Below are positions 10,220 to 21,044 of a stretch of 64,000 nucleotides of DNA, piece after piece. A model generated the notes under the pieces. It searched no databases. It saw nothing but the letters and a program-made list of their open reading frames with translations, and was not told where the DNA came from. Positions within the stretch are counted from its first letter, which is position 1. Each line of letters starts with the position of its first letter. Source of the stretch: Lepidostoma basale. Its lineage: Eukaryota > Arthropoda > Insecta > Trichoptera > Lepidostomatidae. The position numbers were made by a program, and so were the translations under genes. The stretch is taken from assembly GCA_022606425.2 (NCBI GenBank), contig JAHDVF020001223.1:248001-312000 (forward strand), given 5' to 3'.

Positions 10220-11063
10220 TGTTGAAGGTCTAACTAGAGCTAAAGCAGATATCCTGACAAAACTAGCAAGTGAAGTCGACATATTAACTCTCCAAGAAAC
10301 ACATGTGCCAGAAACCGATACAAGACGACTCATTATTCCAGGCTTCCAACTTATAAATTTTATTGGACACCCTAAACATGGTGTGGCAACATATGTAAAA
10401 GACCATCTCATAGATCAAGTAGAGGTGGTCGAAGGGGATGCCAACTCATGTGGGGTGCGAGTCGGAGAATACACTATATTCAATGTGTACAAACCCCCCT
10501 CTCGAAATTGGCCCACAAACGTACTACCAATGGCAAGACACCCAGCCATCTTCATTGGTGATTTCAACTCAAGTAGTACACAATGGGGTTACAATAAAGA
10601 TGATAACGATGGCTCGGCATTATCTGACTGGGCAGCAATCCACAATATGCACCTTCTGTATGATGTCAAACAGGGTGGCACTTTCTTCTCGGGAAGATGG
10701 GGAACAAATACGTCTCCAGATTTATGCTTTGTTAGTACAAGTGACAGTGGAGCCCCATTGTCGGCAAAGCGAGATGTCCTACGCAAATTCCCGAAAAGCC
10801 AACATGCACTTACTATTGTAAGCATCGGTATTAGCTTACCGAATATTATACAAGCACGCTTGCCAAGATGGAACATGAAGAAGGCAAACTGGACCATATA
10901 CAAGGAGCACGTTGAAAATGTAATCCCCCGTATACCGCCCACTGAGAGTAATTACATGAGATTTGTTAAACTACTGAAAACAGCAGAAAAAAAGGCAATC
11001 CCTCGTGGCCACACTCATAACTACATCCCGGGATGGTCTCCGGAATGTGAAGGCCTACTGTAG
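10220..11063 (+). pseudogene. LINE E endonuclease (EEP) domain
   Basis: Apurinic-type endonuclease that nicks target DNA for retrotransposition. Visible: DILTLQETHVPET with the catalytic Glu, FIGDFNSSSTQWG with the Asp-x-Asn motif, SPDLCFV, and KSQHALTI where the terminal His sits. It continues to a TAG at 11061-11063 in front of the RT region. A 15-bp inverted repeat (CCCGTTTGCTGTACAGTA type) lies at 11080-11122 just after the stop. Translation would have begun upstream of the truncation point. Confidence 0.8.
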
Positions 11064-11354
11064 TAGCAAACTAGTAGTACTGTACAGCATCTCCCGTTTG
11101 CTGTACAGTACCAGCAAACGGGAGATGAAAACATTGCAACCCAACTGATTGAATCCCTTGATAACGAAAGGAAGACAAGATGGATACAATCAGTAGAGCA
11201 GCTGGACTTCACCCACTCCAGTAGGAAAAGCTGGTCATTACTCCGAAAACTGGGAGCTGCACAGTCTACGAAAAAGTGCTCAGATATATCAGTCGAACAA
11301 ATAGCATCACAGATTTTTAAAACTTCAAACATAAAACCACCAAAAGAACAGAAA

Positions 11355-13162
11355 ATGAAAGTCAAAAACCAAATCAAGGATGTACTCAAGAACTGTGTTG
11401 AAAAATCAGCGTTATGTGATAGGGTAACAGTAAATGAGATGACCGCAGCCATTAAGTCCCTAAAAGCTGGAAAAGCTACTGGTGCTGACGGAGTCATGCC
11501 CGAGTTCCTAATTCATCTCGGTAAGAAAGCACAAGAATGGCTTGGAAACTTTTTCACTGACATACTCAATAACGGTAGACTCCCAAAGGCTTGGCTAGAA
11601 GCTAGGGTAATAGCGATCTTAAAACCTGGAAAACCATCAAATGAACCTAAAAATTACCGCCCCATCTCTTTACTCTCTGTGATTTATAAATTATTTGAAC
11701 GAGTTATAGCATGTAGAATAAACCCTATAATCGACAAAGTTTTACCCGTTGAACAGGCCGGGTTTAGAGAGGGAAGAAGCACAGGTGAACAGGTTCTGTC
11801 ACTGACAACACATAACGAAAACGGCTTCCAGACACAACACAAGAGTGGAGTTGTGCTTCTCGATCTGTCAGCGGCGTATGACACTGTGTGGAAGCAAGGA
11901 CTCCTCCTGAAGTTTGCTAAAGTAATTCAGTGCAAGGCAACAACCAAGCTCCTGGAACAAATGCTTTCCAACAGAAAAATCAAAGTCTGCCTGAACGACA
12001 AGATAAGCAAACACCGCATCCTACAGAACGGACTATCGCAGGGATCGGTTTTGTCCCCCACTCTTTTCAACCTCTATACCTCGGACATTCCATAAACAAG
12101 CAAATTCATCTACGCAGATGACATTGCTCTGGTGACGCAAGACAGATGCTTTGGCAAAATGGAAGGAACGCTCAACGGTGATCTTGAAATACTCTCTGAG
12201 TATTTCAAAACATGGCACCTCACCCCGAATCCATCAAAGTCAGCCTCAATTGCGTTTCACCTCAACAACCGGGAAGCTAAGAGGAACTTGAAGGTTGAAA
12301 TGTGCGGTCACACTATTCCTCCTGAGCCTGCTCCCAAATATTTGGGCGTTAAGCTGGACCGAGCGCTGACATTTAGAAGCCATATTGAAGCCACAAAAGG
12401 AAAGGTAAAAACCCGGAACAATATTATTTCAAAACTAGCCGGTACTACATGGGGTAGTGACGCCAGGACCTTGAGGACTTCGGCAATGGCTCTAGTGTAC
12501 AGTGCGGCGGAATACTGTGCACCTGTCTGGGCTCGCAGTGACCACTGCAGGCTCGCAGTGACCACTGCAGGAAGCTGGACGTGGAGCTCAACAAATCAAT
12601 GCGCACCATCACAGGAACCGTTAGGTCTACACCAGTCCAGTGGCTCCCAGTCCTGTCTAATATCACTCCTCCACCTCTGCGTAGATCCCTGGCATCAATC
12701 AAGATGGTTGATAGAGTGCGTAGCAACCCGCTTCTTCCTGCTTTCAAGGACATATTCCAACACCCTGATAAGCGTCTCAAGTCTAGAAACCCCATCTGGA
12801 CGGTTGATGATCGCTGTAGGGATGTTGAGGCAAATTGGAAGTCCATATGGGAGGAGCACGCCGTGAAAAATCACCAACTAGTTGCTGTACCACACCAGGA
12901 GGCGCCAGGTTTCAGTCTCCCAAGGGGGCTGTGGACGACCCTAAATAGGATCCGAACAGAGCAGGGACGGTGCGGCTTCCTCATGCATAGATGGGGACTT
13001 ACTCCATCTCCTGGATGTGACTGCGGGGCGGAGAGCCAGACTATCCGGCACATTGTGGAGGATTGCCCCACCAGAAGATACCCTCCTGGCCATGATGACC
13101 TTCACAGAGCCACGCCAGGAGCAGTGAAGTGGATGGAGGGTCTGGATCTTCGCCTGTGACGC
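11355..13162 (+). pseudogene. LINE E reverse transcriptase, broken
   Basis: Reverse transcriptase with AGKATGADGVMPEFL (11470), PKNYRPISLLSVIYKLFERV, QAGFREGRS, LLDLSAAYDTVW (first catalytic Asp) and LSQGSVLSPTLFNLY. A TAA at 12093-12095 interrupts it just before FIYADDIALV, whose YADD lies at 12111-12122. Code continues with LGVKLDRALTFRSHIE. A tandem 20-bp duplication at 12531-12570 then shifts the frame, and code resumes in another frame from 12581 to the stop at 13157-13159 (LNRIRTEQGRCGFLMHRWG, CDCGAESQTIRHIVEDCP). At least two lesions make it inactive. Confidence 0.9.
12531..12570 (+). repeat. 20-bp tandem duplication inside RT gene
   Basis: GCTCGCAGTGACCACTGCAG occurs twice back to back (12531-12550, 12551-12570). 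As 20 is not a multiple of 3, it shifts the frame and explains the overlapping frames 12132-12866 and 12581-13159. Confidence 0.95.
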
Positions 13163-13229
13163 GGCCCAATGGCCCAGAAAAAAAAAAATTGCCGCCATAT
13201 GCAAAGTAAAGTAAGTAAGTATTGTCCCT

Positions 13230-13445
13230 AAGACATCCGGAGATAACTGCAGCTTTGTCAGTCTGTTTTTTAACTTAATAATATAGATCATTGCAACTAG
13301 ATATCTCCACACCCAGATATCTGAAATTCATGACCTGTTCTATGGGTTTATCGTCTACAACCAATTTGCATCTGAGAGGCTGTCTGGATTTTGTTGGATA
13401 TTTTGTTTTTGGGATGACAAACGATTTCATTTGTATTAATTAATA
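13230..13445 (-). mobile_element. Family B LINE, upstream part (split by LINE E)
   Basis: Minus strand encodes IPKTKYPTKSRQPLRCKLVV then DDKPIEQVMNFRYLGVEIS, the RTE-like thumb region that belongs upstream of the code at 9795-10209. It begins with the right-hand duplication TATTGTCCCT (13220-13229). Confidence 0.8.
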
Positions 13446-13750
13446 ATGTGTCTCTATAATTGTAAAGTTAGAAACATCTTTGAAAATATATTGTCTACTT
13501 TGGGAACCACTGGTGCGGTAATACGTGAGTTTTTTGCCCCAATGATTCTTACATCAACAATGCACCGTGATCACCTAATATTAAATATATGTGTTTCGTC
13601 CCAGCTGAGGAGACGCCCGCGGCAAGGACATTCGCCCGCTTCTAGCGCCACGACCTTACACTCTTCCATCACGTCCGACCTATCCTTCCTCTTCCTCGTG
13701 GAGCTCTTCCGAGCTGTGAGGTCGCTCCGAGAAATTTAGAAAACTGAAAA
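13446..13750. other. Unassigned, locally GC-rich
   Basis: 13600-13740 is clearly richer in GC than its surroundings and open on the plus strand (ends REI-stop at 13737-13739). I recognise no domain. It could be a piece of another retrotransposon. Confidence 0.25.
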
Positions 13751-13754
13751 GGAA

Positions 13755-14060
13755 AAATAAATTTGCATCTTCATCTCTATTGAGATACAATTAATCCTTG
13801 AATTGATAACTCGCAATGGGTAAAATTCAGTATTCGTCTACAAGTACGAGTATTTGTATACATTCAAAAATGTTGTAAAAACAAAAACTGGTCCATGTTT
13901 AAAAAAAATGGAATATAAATTGGAGTGACATCTCCAGGCGCTGTCTAGCAATACGTTAATGGCGGTAGCCTTTCACATTGCGTTGATAAAAAGTTCTTCT
14001 GCTTAGTGCTTAAATGTTTCGGAGGATACCTCCATCTTCAGGTGTAAAAATATAACAAAA
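13755..14060. repeat. Family P end linked to PLE tail
   Basis: Starts with the P terminus (CTATTGAGATACAATTAATC), then shares CAATACGTTAATGGCGG to TTGCGTTGATAA with 23335-23370. It ends in a minus-strand hammerhead-like block: CTGAAGA (14035-14029), GGAGG/CCTCC stem II, GAAAC. The GTC triplet is mutated (TTA). Confidence 0.6.
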
Positions 14061-14210
14061 ATTAAACAAAGAAAAACTAATAAAAAACGCATTTATTCGA
14101 TACAATAATACAAATTTAAAAATTAAACTGGGATATTTGTTATAAGTAGGTACTAACAATTATTTTTCAACATTAAGAAATAATAAATAATAATACATGA
14201 TGATAATTTA
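14061..14210 (-). repeat. PLE-type repeat, empty counterpart of the family A insertion site
   Basis: Minus-strand sequence matches the flanks of the full-length LINE at 33712-37342: the part around 14145-14175 joins, without interruption, what is split at 33702 and 37353. Confidence 0.65.
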
Positions 14211-14219
14211 TATAGTATT

Positions 14220-14500
14220 GAAACTAATAACTATACGCTTGTGTGTAGATTAAAACTAACATGTGAAGTTTGGTGTTGCATATTAACATATATACAACTT
14301 CCAAAAAATTAAAATTGTCAGACATGGTGGTCGTGAGAAGGGTGGAATGGGGGATGTTGTATTACAAAAAGCGTGCGCTTAACCCAACCAATGACAGGTC
14401 ATAAGTCCTGTGAACGCCTCGACCACCATATTCTGTTTCAAATTTGCATCTTCGTCTCTATTGAGATACAATTAATCCTTAAACTGAAATATGTTAATTG
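14220..14500 (+). repeat. Family P repeat
   Basis: Carries ACATATATACAACTTCCAAA, GGTGGTCG and its partner CGACCACC, GACAGGTCATAAGTCCTGT and the terminal CGTCTCTATTGAGATACAAT. Confidence 0.75.
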
Positions 14501-14769
14501 CGTAATTAACGCGCGTTTTAATGTGTCGTTAGATACATTAAAAAACAATAAAACTTTACCTTGGGTTTCTTAACTCGTGCGTTAAAAATGTACGAGTATG
14601 TATTAATTATCGAATACCTACTATTTATCATCTCTGTACTAATTACGACATATGTAGTCAAGCGGTAAAGTTACACAAAAACAAAAGGTTATATGCTAGA
14701 TTCTATAAGCATACATTTTTTAAATTCTGTAAATAACAATATTTTTTAACGTAAAATAAATAAAAAATT

Positions 14770-14850
14770 GTCAAATTGAATAACTTTGTTTTATGTATCA
14801 CAATTTATTTTATTTCACGCGACATCTGTTTTTACTTTTAATAATGTAAT
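14770..14850 (-). repeat. PLE tail fragment
   Basis: Minus strand reads GATGTCGCGTGAAATAAAAT then the ATTGTGATACATAAAACAAA block also found at 3195-3240, 47195-47240 and 50690-50730. Confidence 0.6.
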
Positions 14851-15210
14851 GTTTCAGATATATTTTAAATTGAATTGTAGTGAGACTCCTTGTGTCTTTT
14901 GGTAGTTCATTGATATATGATACAGAGTAACCATGGAAGAGACAACAGACAGCAGCTACAAATTAACTAAAAATTCAGACATACACAGACCCAGGAACTG
15001 TGACAGATATCACTGCGAAACTAAGACAGGACAATCAAGGATATTGAACAATGGACTGAAACTTTACAATGAACTACCAAAAGACAAAAGGAGTCTCACT
15101 ACAACTCAATTTAAAATATACCTGAAACATTACACAATTAAAAGTAAGATCTCAAAATGTATCCAAATAACCCAATTGGGTTTAAAATAAAATTATAAAA
15201 GAAAAAAAAG
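14851..15210 (+). mobile_element. Family D CR1-like LINE fragments
   Basis: A short minus-strand piece (14851-14916, NELPKDTRSLTT) abuts a plus-strand piece (14917-15210) encoding SSYKLTKNSDIHRP, GQSRILNNGLKLYNELPKD and QFKIYLKHY. This is the C-terminus of a CR1-like LINE with an A-rich tail. Frame 14933-15190 is open but lacks any catalytic domain. Confidence 0.7.
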
Positions 15211-15324
15211 AAAACAAAGTTATTTAATTTTACAGTTTAAAATGTTAAGGTATCATAGTGTTTCGGCCAAAACAATGGACTATTAAAAATAAAAAATAAA
15301 TATGAGTGATTGTAAGATTGCTTT

Positions 15325-15440
15325 TGGTCTGGTGTTGAATTCACGTGACAATCAAATGGCATGTCACGAGAATCAATATGACAGCTATAATATCCTTTAC
15401 ATCGATTTGGCTCGTGCTGTAAAGATGTTAAGAGCGATTC
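15325..15440 (+). mobile_element. SINE family S, 3' part
   Basis: Keeps GGTCTGGTGTTGAATTCACG, TGACAATCAAATGG and the AAGAGCGATTCAA tail with AATAAT repeats. The tRNA-like head is missing. Confidence 0.7.
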
Positions 15441-15534
15441 AACAAAATAATAATAATAACAAAACTAATAAATAAATATTTATTTATTTATACTCTAATG
15501 AAAAAATAAAGCTCATTAATTTATAACCAATTCA

Positions 15535-15968
15535 TTACAGCTTCGAAGAGATAGGCATCTCATTACCCATTTGTTTAAATTAATCAGGGGATATTTCGAG
15601 AACTAGGCCGTGCTAGAGGGTGTTGGTCTTTTTGTCCCTGATAGATTTCTTCGACAGCGACAGCACAGATTGCCTACAAGCCACCAGAACCAATCTGCCT
15701 CTGGTGACACCAGTGGGAAAAGCAATTAGTCTGCTGAACGCGGTCTCCTTGGAGATCGACGTCTTTCATATTAGTGAAGGTACGTTCAGGGGACAAATAC
15801 TCTTGACTTTAGAAAGTATCTTGTCTTCCTAATGTCGAACCATCTCTAATGCGCTCCTGGTACTATGTTGTATTTTTATATTATTTTACCTGTACTCAAT
15901 AGATGCCCTAAGCATTTTCCTTGTGATGTCTTTTAAGTTAATAAACTGATTTGATTTGATTTGATTTG
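15535..15968 (+). mobile_element. Family C LINE, 3' fragment
   Basis: Encodes TNLPLVTPVGKAISLLNAVS, LEIDVFHISEGTF and ESILSS-stop, then the family 3' UTR and a GATTTGATTTGATTTGAT tail. Frameshifts break the part before 15660. Confidence 0.8.
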
Positions 15969-15979
15969 ATATTGTACAT

Positions 15980-16135
15980 TTTAAATTTATAATAGTATAC
16001 ACGATTGTTTAGTGGTGTTACTTGGTTTTAATTTATATTAATTGTGACAAATTTTTTTCGCCTTGCGAGGGCATTCTCAAACTGAGGTAAAACCACTAAA
16101 CAATCTTACTATTATAAATTTATAATGGAGTTTTA
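15980..16135. repeat. Foldback repeat with PLE-like centre
   Basis: Arms of about 35 bp are inverted: TTTAGTGGT with AATTTATAATA at the left, ACCACTAAACAATC with TATTATAAATT at the right. The middle carries TTTCGCCTTGCGAGGGCATT, the same block seen in the PLE-like pairs at 41640 and 50925. Confidence 0.6.
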
Positions 16136-16439
16136 CAAAATGAATACCTCAACAACCAATCAATCATACTTTATCTATTCCGTAATGCAATGTAACAGAA
16201 AGATCAGAAATATTTGAAATCTTTTATTTACTTAAATGACCTACTCGTATAAGATCGAAGATGTAAATATTCTATGGATCATTACAGTTACATTTTAGGC
16301 CCTTGTGAAGGGACTAAGCCAAAACAAGTTTATTGACAAAGGTCAGGGTCTCCTCAGCCAGTTTGGTTCACTATTATTACGAAATAAAATGAGGCAAATC
16401 GATATAATCGATTTAAAAAAATAATATATCAGAAAAGTA

Positions 16440-17056
16440 ATATAAGAAGTCAATGCGGTGCGAATGATGCTATTATGAACAAAATAATGAAAGGATCATT
16501 AACATGGTTTGGACATATGGAAAAAATGAATGAAGAAAGAATGGTATAAAAATTATATGTTAACGATGTAAATTAAACCAGAAATAGAGGAAGACCAAGG
16601 AAAACGTGGCACGATCAAATAAATTAAATATTGATTGTCGGCCATGTAGGGAGTCAGAGAAATCGACGCGCGTGCATGACACGATGTACGAATATAGAGG
16701 AAGCGAGAGATGTATGTAATGCAACAAAAAGCTAAAATGGCAGTGCACAATGGTGTTCTTGTACCGACCCTTATGAATGGAAGCGAAGCATGGAACTGGC
16801 AAAAGAAGGATGAAAGTAGAATAAATGCAGTAGAAATGAGATCTCTTAGACGAATGTGTGGATACTCTGTGTATGATAGAGAATCGAATGATGAAATAAA
16901 TCAAATATTGAATTTTGGCCACGTGAGATGAATGATGTATGAATGACACGATGTATGAATGTTGAGGAAGCGAGAGAAATATGCCAGGAAAGAATAGTGT
17001 GGCAGTCCATTCTTTCTGCCTACCCCTTCGGGGAGACGGCGAGATGGTTAGTTAGA
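16440..17056 (+). mobile_element. Family A LINE, rearranged double 3' fragment
   Basis: The first piece (16445-16712) runs from GANDAIMNKIMKGS to the EEARD region. The sequence then jumps back to code that lies earlier in the element (KAKMAVHNGVLVPT, 16730 on), continues to RMCGYSVYDRES, skips about 200 bp, and ends normally (RCMNVEEAREICQ, GETA-like, GGCGAGATGG, GTTAGTTAG). It looks like two templates or two copies fused. Confidence 0.75.
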
Positions 17057-17097
17057 TGTTTTTTTCTTATATCAGAAAGTCGAACGAAAATACTATT

Positions 17098-17285
17098 GAC
17101 GACCTTCTTGGCAGAGTGGCAAGAGTAATGACTTTCACACCGAAGGTTTCAGGTTTCGGCGATGGCAGTGTGATTTTCACCCTGCCTTTGGTCGTAGAAT
17201 TCACGTGACAATAAAATGGTGATAGATTAGATACATATAACGTACCATGAGAATCAATAGCTAAAAAATGTATGCAGTAATTGTA
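17098..17285 (+). mobile_element. SINE family S
   Basis: The tRNA-like head GACGACCTTCTTGGCAGAGT with A-box-like TGGCAGAGTGG, a damaged B box (GGTTTCGGCG), and the body GAATTCACGTGACAATAAAA and GATTAGATACATAT. Confidence 0.8.
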
Positions 17286-17554
17286 TTCAAATAACTTGCA
17301 ATCAATGTGGAAATCAACGGGAAAATACCACATTAAAACCCAAAGTGAGATACCAAAAACCAGCAAAAATTTTACACATTCTGCAAACCAATACTTTTGA
17401 TCGAAACTGGCGAAAGAAAATATCAGAACTAGCACATGTTAATAATGATATAACAATGGAGATATCAACTTCTTTTCTAGCCTCGTTTAAGTATTCTAAT
17501 TATGTATTGTTTTCCTCGCTCCAACCAACGATCACTCGATCGACTATACAATGA

Positions 17555-17725
17555 TCATCCAAAGAGTTCTCCGTGATGCATAGGGTCTCAAGGAACCTTC
17601 TCCACCCGACTCTATCGCATGCCTGATGCCTAACATGATCCCAAGTGAGGCTTGCTGCCTTAACCTCGTCCTGCTCTTCTCCAGGTGGCTCTAGGTCTGC
17701 CTCGCTTCCTCTTTCACCCATAATA
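17555..17725 (-). mobile_element. RTE-like LINE 3' fragment
   Basis: The minus frame EDEVKAASLTWDHVRHQACD then RVGWRRFLETLC resembles the last residues of RTE-type pol. It is homologous to 28795-28950 on the same strand. Confidence 0.5.
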
Positions 17726-17734
17726 AGACTTTTT

Positions 17735-17960
17735 TTGTTCTTTTTCGATTTGTGAAAATTGGATCGACAACGAATTTCAGATTCTTTTTTCTATTGGCCT
17801 AATTTTGCTCTGTGTCAGCTTCAAAAACTCATGTTATGATTATAAGTGAAATTATGAAGAAAAAAAAATATATTACGAAAGTAGGGGGTCTGCACAAAAT
17901 TAAAGAAATCAGCAGGGGGTCCACGGGGTAATAGAAAAATATCTAGGAACAAGAAAGAGA
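17735..17960 (+). mobile_element. hAT-type MITE fragment
   Basis: Shares TTTCTATTGGCCTAATTTTG and AGGGGGTCTGCACAAAAT with 57285-57455, and the latter block with the complete element at 42788-42992. The right inverted end is missing. Confidence 0.55.
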
Positions 17961-18199
17961 AAAAATGCTGAAAATATTTATGTTTCTAGGTTGCGAATTT
18001 AATTCAACAGCAGATGTTTTTTTATATATTTAAAACTGGCAGACAGTAGATAACTACTTATCCGAAAATAATACTGTTTTGATATTTATAGACCAAAAAC
18101 AAACAAAAAGTTTACTGGCGTTTAAATTCTCAAGAAGTTCAAGGATTTATTATTTTTTTATGATATCATCTTGTTTTGGCATCTTAATACAATGTTGGA

Positions 18200-18475
18200 T
18201 AAGAAATACTGAAATACGTAGAAGGTCGAGAGTAACAGATGTAGTCGAAAGGATTAAATTGTCATATGCGGGACATGTTGCCAGATTGGTAGACAATACA
18301 TGGATCAGAAGGGTGGTAGAGTAGAGACCCCGCGAAGATAAAATAAACAGAGGGAGACTCTCCATACGATGGTCCGATGACATTGGAAAAATTGCTGGTG
18401 ATTGGATGCGTAAGGCACAAGACATACATGTAGAAATAGGGAGGCCTATGGGCTGTTTAAATAAGTAAAGTAAAT
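18200..18475 (+). mobile_element. RTE-like LINE, 3' fragment
   Basis: Encodes IRNTEIRRRSRVTDVVERIK, LSYAGHVARLVD, then after a TAG the RLSIRWSDDIGKIAGDWMRK block. This is the C-terminal tail of a separate RTE-like family; it is pseudogenic. Confidence 0.65.
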
Positions 18476-18499
18476 AATGATGTAAAGAGCTATCGCTTG

Positions 18500-18615
18500 C
18501 ATCAACAGACTGGTCTGTCTGACTGGTCAGACCAGTCTGTCAATGCCAGCGAGCCTGGCGAAACCGGTCGCTGTCGAAATAAAGACAAAATTGGAAGTAG
18601 TTAAAAAACATCGTT
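18500..18615 (+). repeat. PLE tail with hairpin and degenerate hammerhead
   Basis: Perfect 12-bp arms CAGACTGGTCTG / CAGACCAGTCTG (18507-18540). Next come GCCAG/CTGGC stem II, GAAAC, GGTC and GCTGTCGAAATAAAG. The CTGANGA core is degraded to CTGTCAA. The same family is at 21660-21735 and 45353-45395. Confidence 0.6.
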
Positions 18616-18619
18616 TTAT

Positions 18620-19120
18620 TTAATTACTATTTAAAATGAACTTCCATCAAGAGATTTCAGTAAAATCATTTGATTAACCTTAAAACATATTTTTTAATTC
18701 ATGTTCAGTGTTATTAATATGTTTGAACAATGGTTTGTTTTTCATCCAAAACATAGTCATTTATATTTTTTTAAATATAGCTAAAAAAACAGCTGCGCCA
18801 AGTCGTGCAATTGTTAAATAATAAACTTATTTTTGCTTTAGTCTATTTTAGCTTATTGCATTGTGTATTGTGCCGGTCATGAGTCGCAATATATCGTTTT
18901 TCCGCGTGGTCCATTGCCTTCAAGTCTCACAAATTATTCTCACCTATCAAATTATATATATTGGTGAATCACTCTCTATTCTTCTACGTATCGTATTGTT
19001 CCATAAACCTTCGTTAAGTTTGTGGCTCCACTGGGTAATTTAGACCCGTGATTATTTTATTTATTAACAACCCAACAACAGAGCTTCGCTATTGCTATAT
19101 TCGAGTATATTATTAATAAA
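18620..19120. other. Unassigned AT-rich stretch
   Basis: No element or gene recognised. The frame 18861-19043 has no family features. Confidence 0.25.
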
Positions 19121-19124
19121 TAGA

Positions 19125-19801
19125 TGGTTAGTTAGTCAGATGAGAGGAGTGATGTCAGGAGTTCCACTAAAGAACACCAAGGAGTTTGTCTACCTCGGGA
19201 GCAAAATAACATGGGACGGTCGGTCTAAGAGCGAGGTCGACAGCCGTATACATCAGGCTAGGCTTGCATTTAATAAAAGGTCGAAAATAATATAATCAAA
19301 TAATATAGACCTAAAACTGAGAATACTCCTCATCAAGACCTATGTATGGAGTATCTTGATGTACGGCTGCGAGACATGGTGCCTATCCGAAAGAGATAAA
19401 CGGAGACTAGAGGCTTTTGAGATGTGGTCCTATAGAAGACTATTAGGAATTTCCTGGAGAGACCACATCACGAATGAGGAAGTTCTTCAAGGAATCGAAG
19501 GAGGAAGACACCTGCTCGGGACCTTGTCCGAAAGGCTTGCAAGATGGATCGGCCATGTAATACGTCAAGAAGGTCTCTTGCATGCCATAATGGAGGATAT
19601 GACCGAGGGGACAAACTCTAGGGGACGCCCACGCCGAGAGTACCTGGAGGACCTGTTGGTGGACGTGCGCTGCTCATCATATGCAGATTTCAAAAGAGCC
19701 GCACAAGACAGGGAAGAATGGAAGAGAAGAATAGAAGAAATTGCTGCAAACCAATCCCAGGATTGAAACTTTCTAACTAACTAACTAGTTAGTTAGAAAG
19801 T
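19125..19801 (+). mobile_element. Family F RTE-like LINE, 3' end
   Basis: Encodes NTKEFVYLGSKITWDGRSKS then a TAA, then YGCETWCLSERDKRRLEAFE, RRLLGISWRDHITNEEVL, ARWIGHVIRQEG, RGRPRREYLEDLL and FKRAAQDREEWKRR. It is the region after the RT in RTE-type pol. Frame 19356-19766 is open to its TGA, but there is no EN or RT. The tail is TAACTAACTAAC, which runs straight into an inverted GTTAGTTAG partner. Confidence 0.75.
19768..19801. repeat. Inverted repeat at LINE tail
   Basis: 15-bp perfect arms (ACTTTCTAACTAACT and its complement) around AACT. This is where the (TAAC)n tail of family F meets (GTTA)n. Confidence 0.9.
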
Positions 19802-19802
19802 A

Positions 19803-19965
19803 TTATTAATTTGTTATCTCAGGATGTTTGAAGAGTTAAATATGAAAGACCCTGATGTTACATATGGGATCAAATGCAGGGCGGACACCATAATTACAAG
19901 TCTCAGAAATGAAGTCGCTCAGAAACATATCTGGCAAAACACTATGAGATAGAACAAGGAACTCA
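19803..19965 (+). mobile_element. Family B LINE fragment
   Basis: The code TYGIKCRADTIITSLR resembles the MTYGIEARADT region of B. It is cut at 19965 by the tail of a minus-strand C LINE. Confidence 0.5.
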
Positions 19966-20170
19966 AATCAAATCAAATCAGTTTATTTCATCAATAGATA
20001 TTACAAAATTTATTTTTAAGGCATCTATTGAGATCAGGTAAAATAATATATTGTACGTAGTATTCTACCAAAAACGAATTGGAGATGGTTCGACGTTAGG
20101 AAGACAGAACGTACATTCACTAATATGAAAGACGTCGATCTCCGAGGAGACCGCGTTCAGTCATCTACTT
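19966..20170 (-). mobile_element. Family C LINE, 3' fragment
   Basis: Starts with the (AAATC)n tail and carries, on the minus strand, the C 3' UTR and the ALNAVSSEIDVFHIS coding end. It truncates a family B piece. Confidence 0.75.
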
Positions 20171-20570
20171 GCTCCAAATTTTCACCATTTACGCTAAATT
20201 ATAGATCTATAGCGTTAATGATATTAAAAATAAAAATAAACTAATTTATTTGCTGCTCTAGGGTTGAAGTTACAAAAAGTCGTTTGAAAGATCAAATTCC
20301 TCAAATCAATGGCGCTCACAAAGATATTTAAAATACTTCACACTCTAATCCGAATTCCCGTTCATACTCGACCTTTTCTATCACTCCCCGCGCGTTCATC
20401 TATTGTGCCATCACATTAGATCACCCATTCAACGGATATTTTGGTACACTTCTTCCTTGTTATTTATTATGCAAGAATTGTATTATAATGCAGAAATCAT
20501 ATTTCAATATATTCAATATTATGAAAGATTACAGACTGTGATATTTCGGTAAAGAAGTACTCGTATATCT
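20171..20570. other. Unassigned stretch
   Basis: Nothing recognised. Confidence 0.25.
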
Positions 20571-20574
20571 TCTT

Positions 20575-20700
20575 CCTTCTCTTCAGCCTTCTTCCTTCCA
20601 CTGCTGGATATAGAACTATTCCATGTTTATCCACTCGTCCCTATTTTGTCCCTTTCTCATCCAGGTGTTCTCAGGCTAGGGCTCTATTAGGGCAATGCCA
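20575..20700 (-). mobile_element. RTE-like LINE 3' terminus
   Basis: TCTTCCTTCCACTGCTGGAT, read in reverse, is the CAGCAGTGGA-type end also seen at 45680, 46325 and 51870. Confidence 0.4.
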
Positions 20701-21044
20701 TCAATCAAAAGACAAAGAGGAATGTGTCATGAAAAATCGAAAAACTAATTAAATAGGCAGTTTCATCTGAATATCTAAGGAAGGTTTGGTAGAGAGATTT
20801 ATGCCGGGAAACAAATGTTTGTAGGTTATTGTGAAATCAAAATATTCATAAAAGTCCTAAAAAACTAACAGGTTCTTTTGATAAATAAGTCTTCTTCTAG
20901 TTTTTCAACTAGTTGGAAGCCGCTAAGGCTTGTTTGTGCAGAGTTTTCTGCCTCTTGTGATCTGGATTTCTGTCTTTCTATCTCTTAAAGCATGAAATCT
21001 TTTGATTTCATTTTATAAAATAATTATGACTTACCGAATGCACG

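Larger units (their letters stand above)
10220..13219 (+). mobile_element. LINE family E, 3 kb, nested in family B
   Basis: A non-LTR retrotransposon with endonuclease and reverse transcriptase in the usual order, flanked by an exact 10-bp duplication. It is 5'-truncated, starting inside the endonuclease region. It ends with GTAAAGTAAGTAAG-type repeats after a short A run. The clade is uncertain (jockey/CR1-like); the C-terminal CDCGAESQTIRHIVEDCP motif is typical of such pol proteins. Confidence 0.85.

Noticed and set aside
13446..13739. Frame with GC-rich second half as a host exon
   Set aside because: No recognisable domain or splice context; kept only as unassigned sequence.
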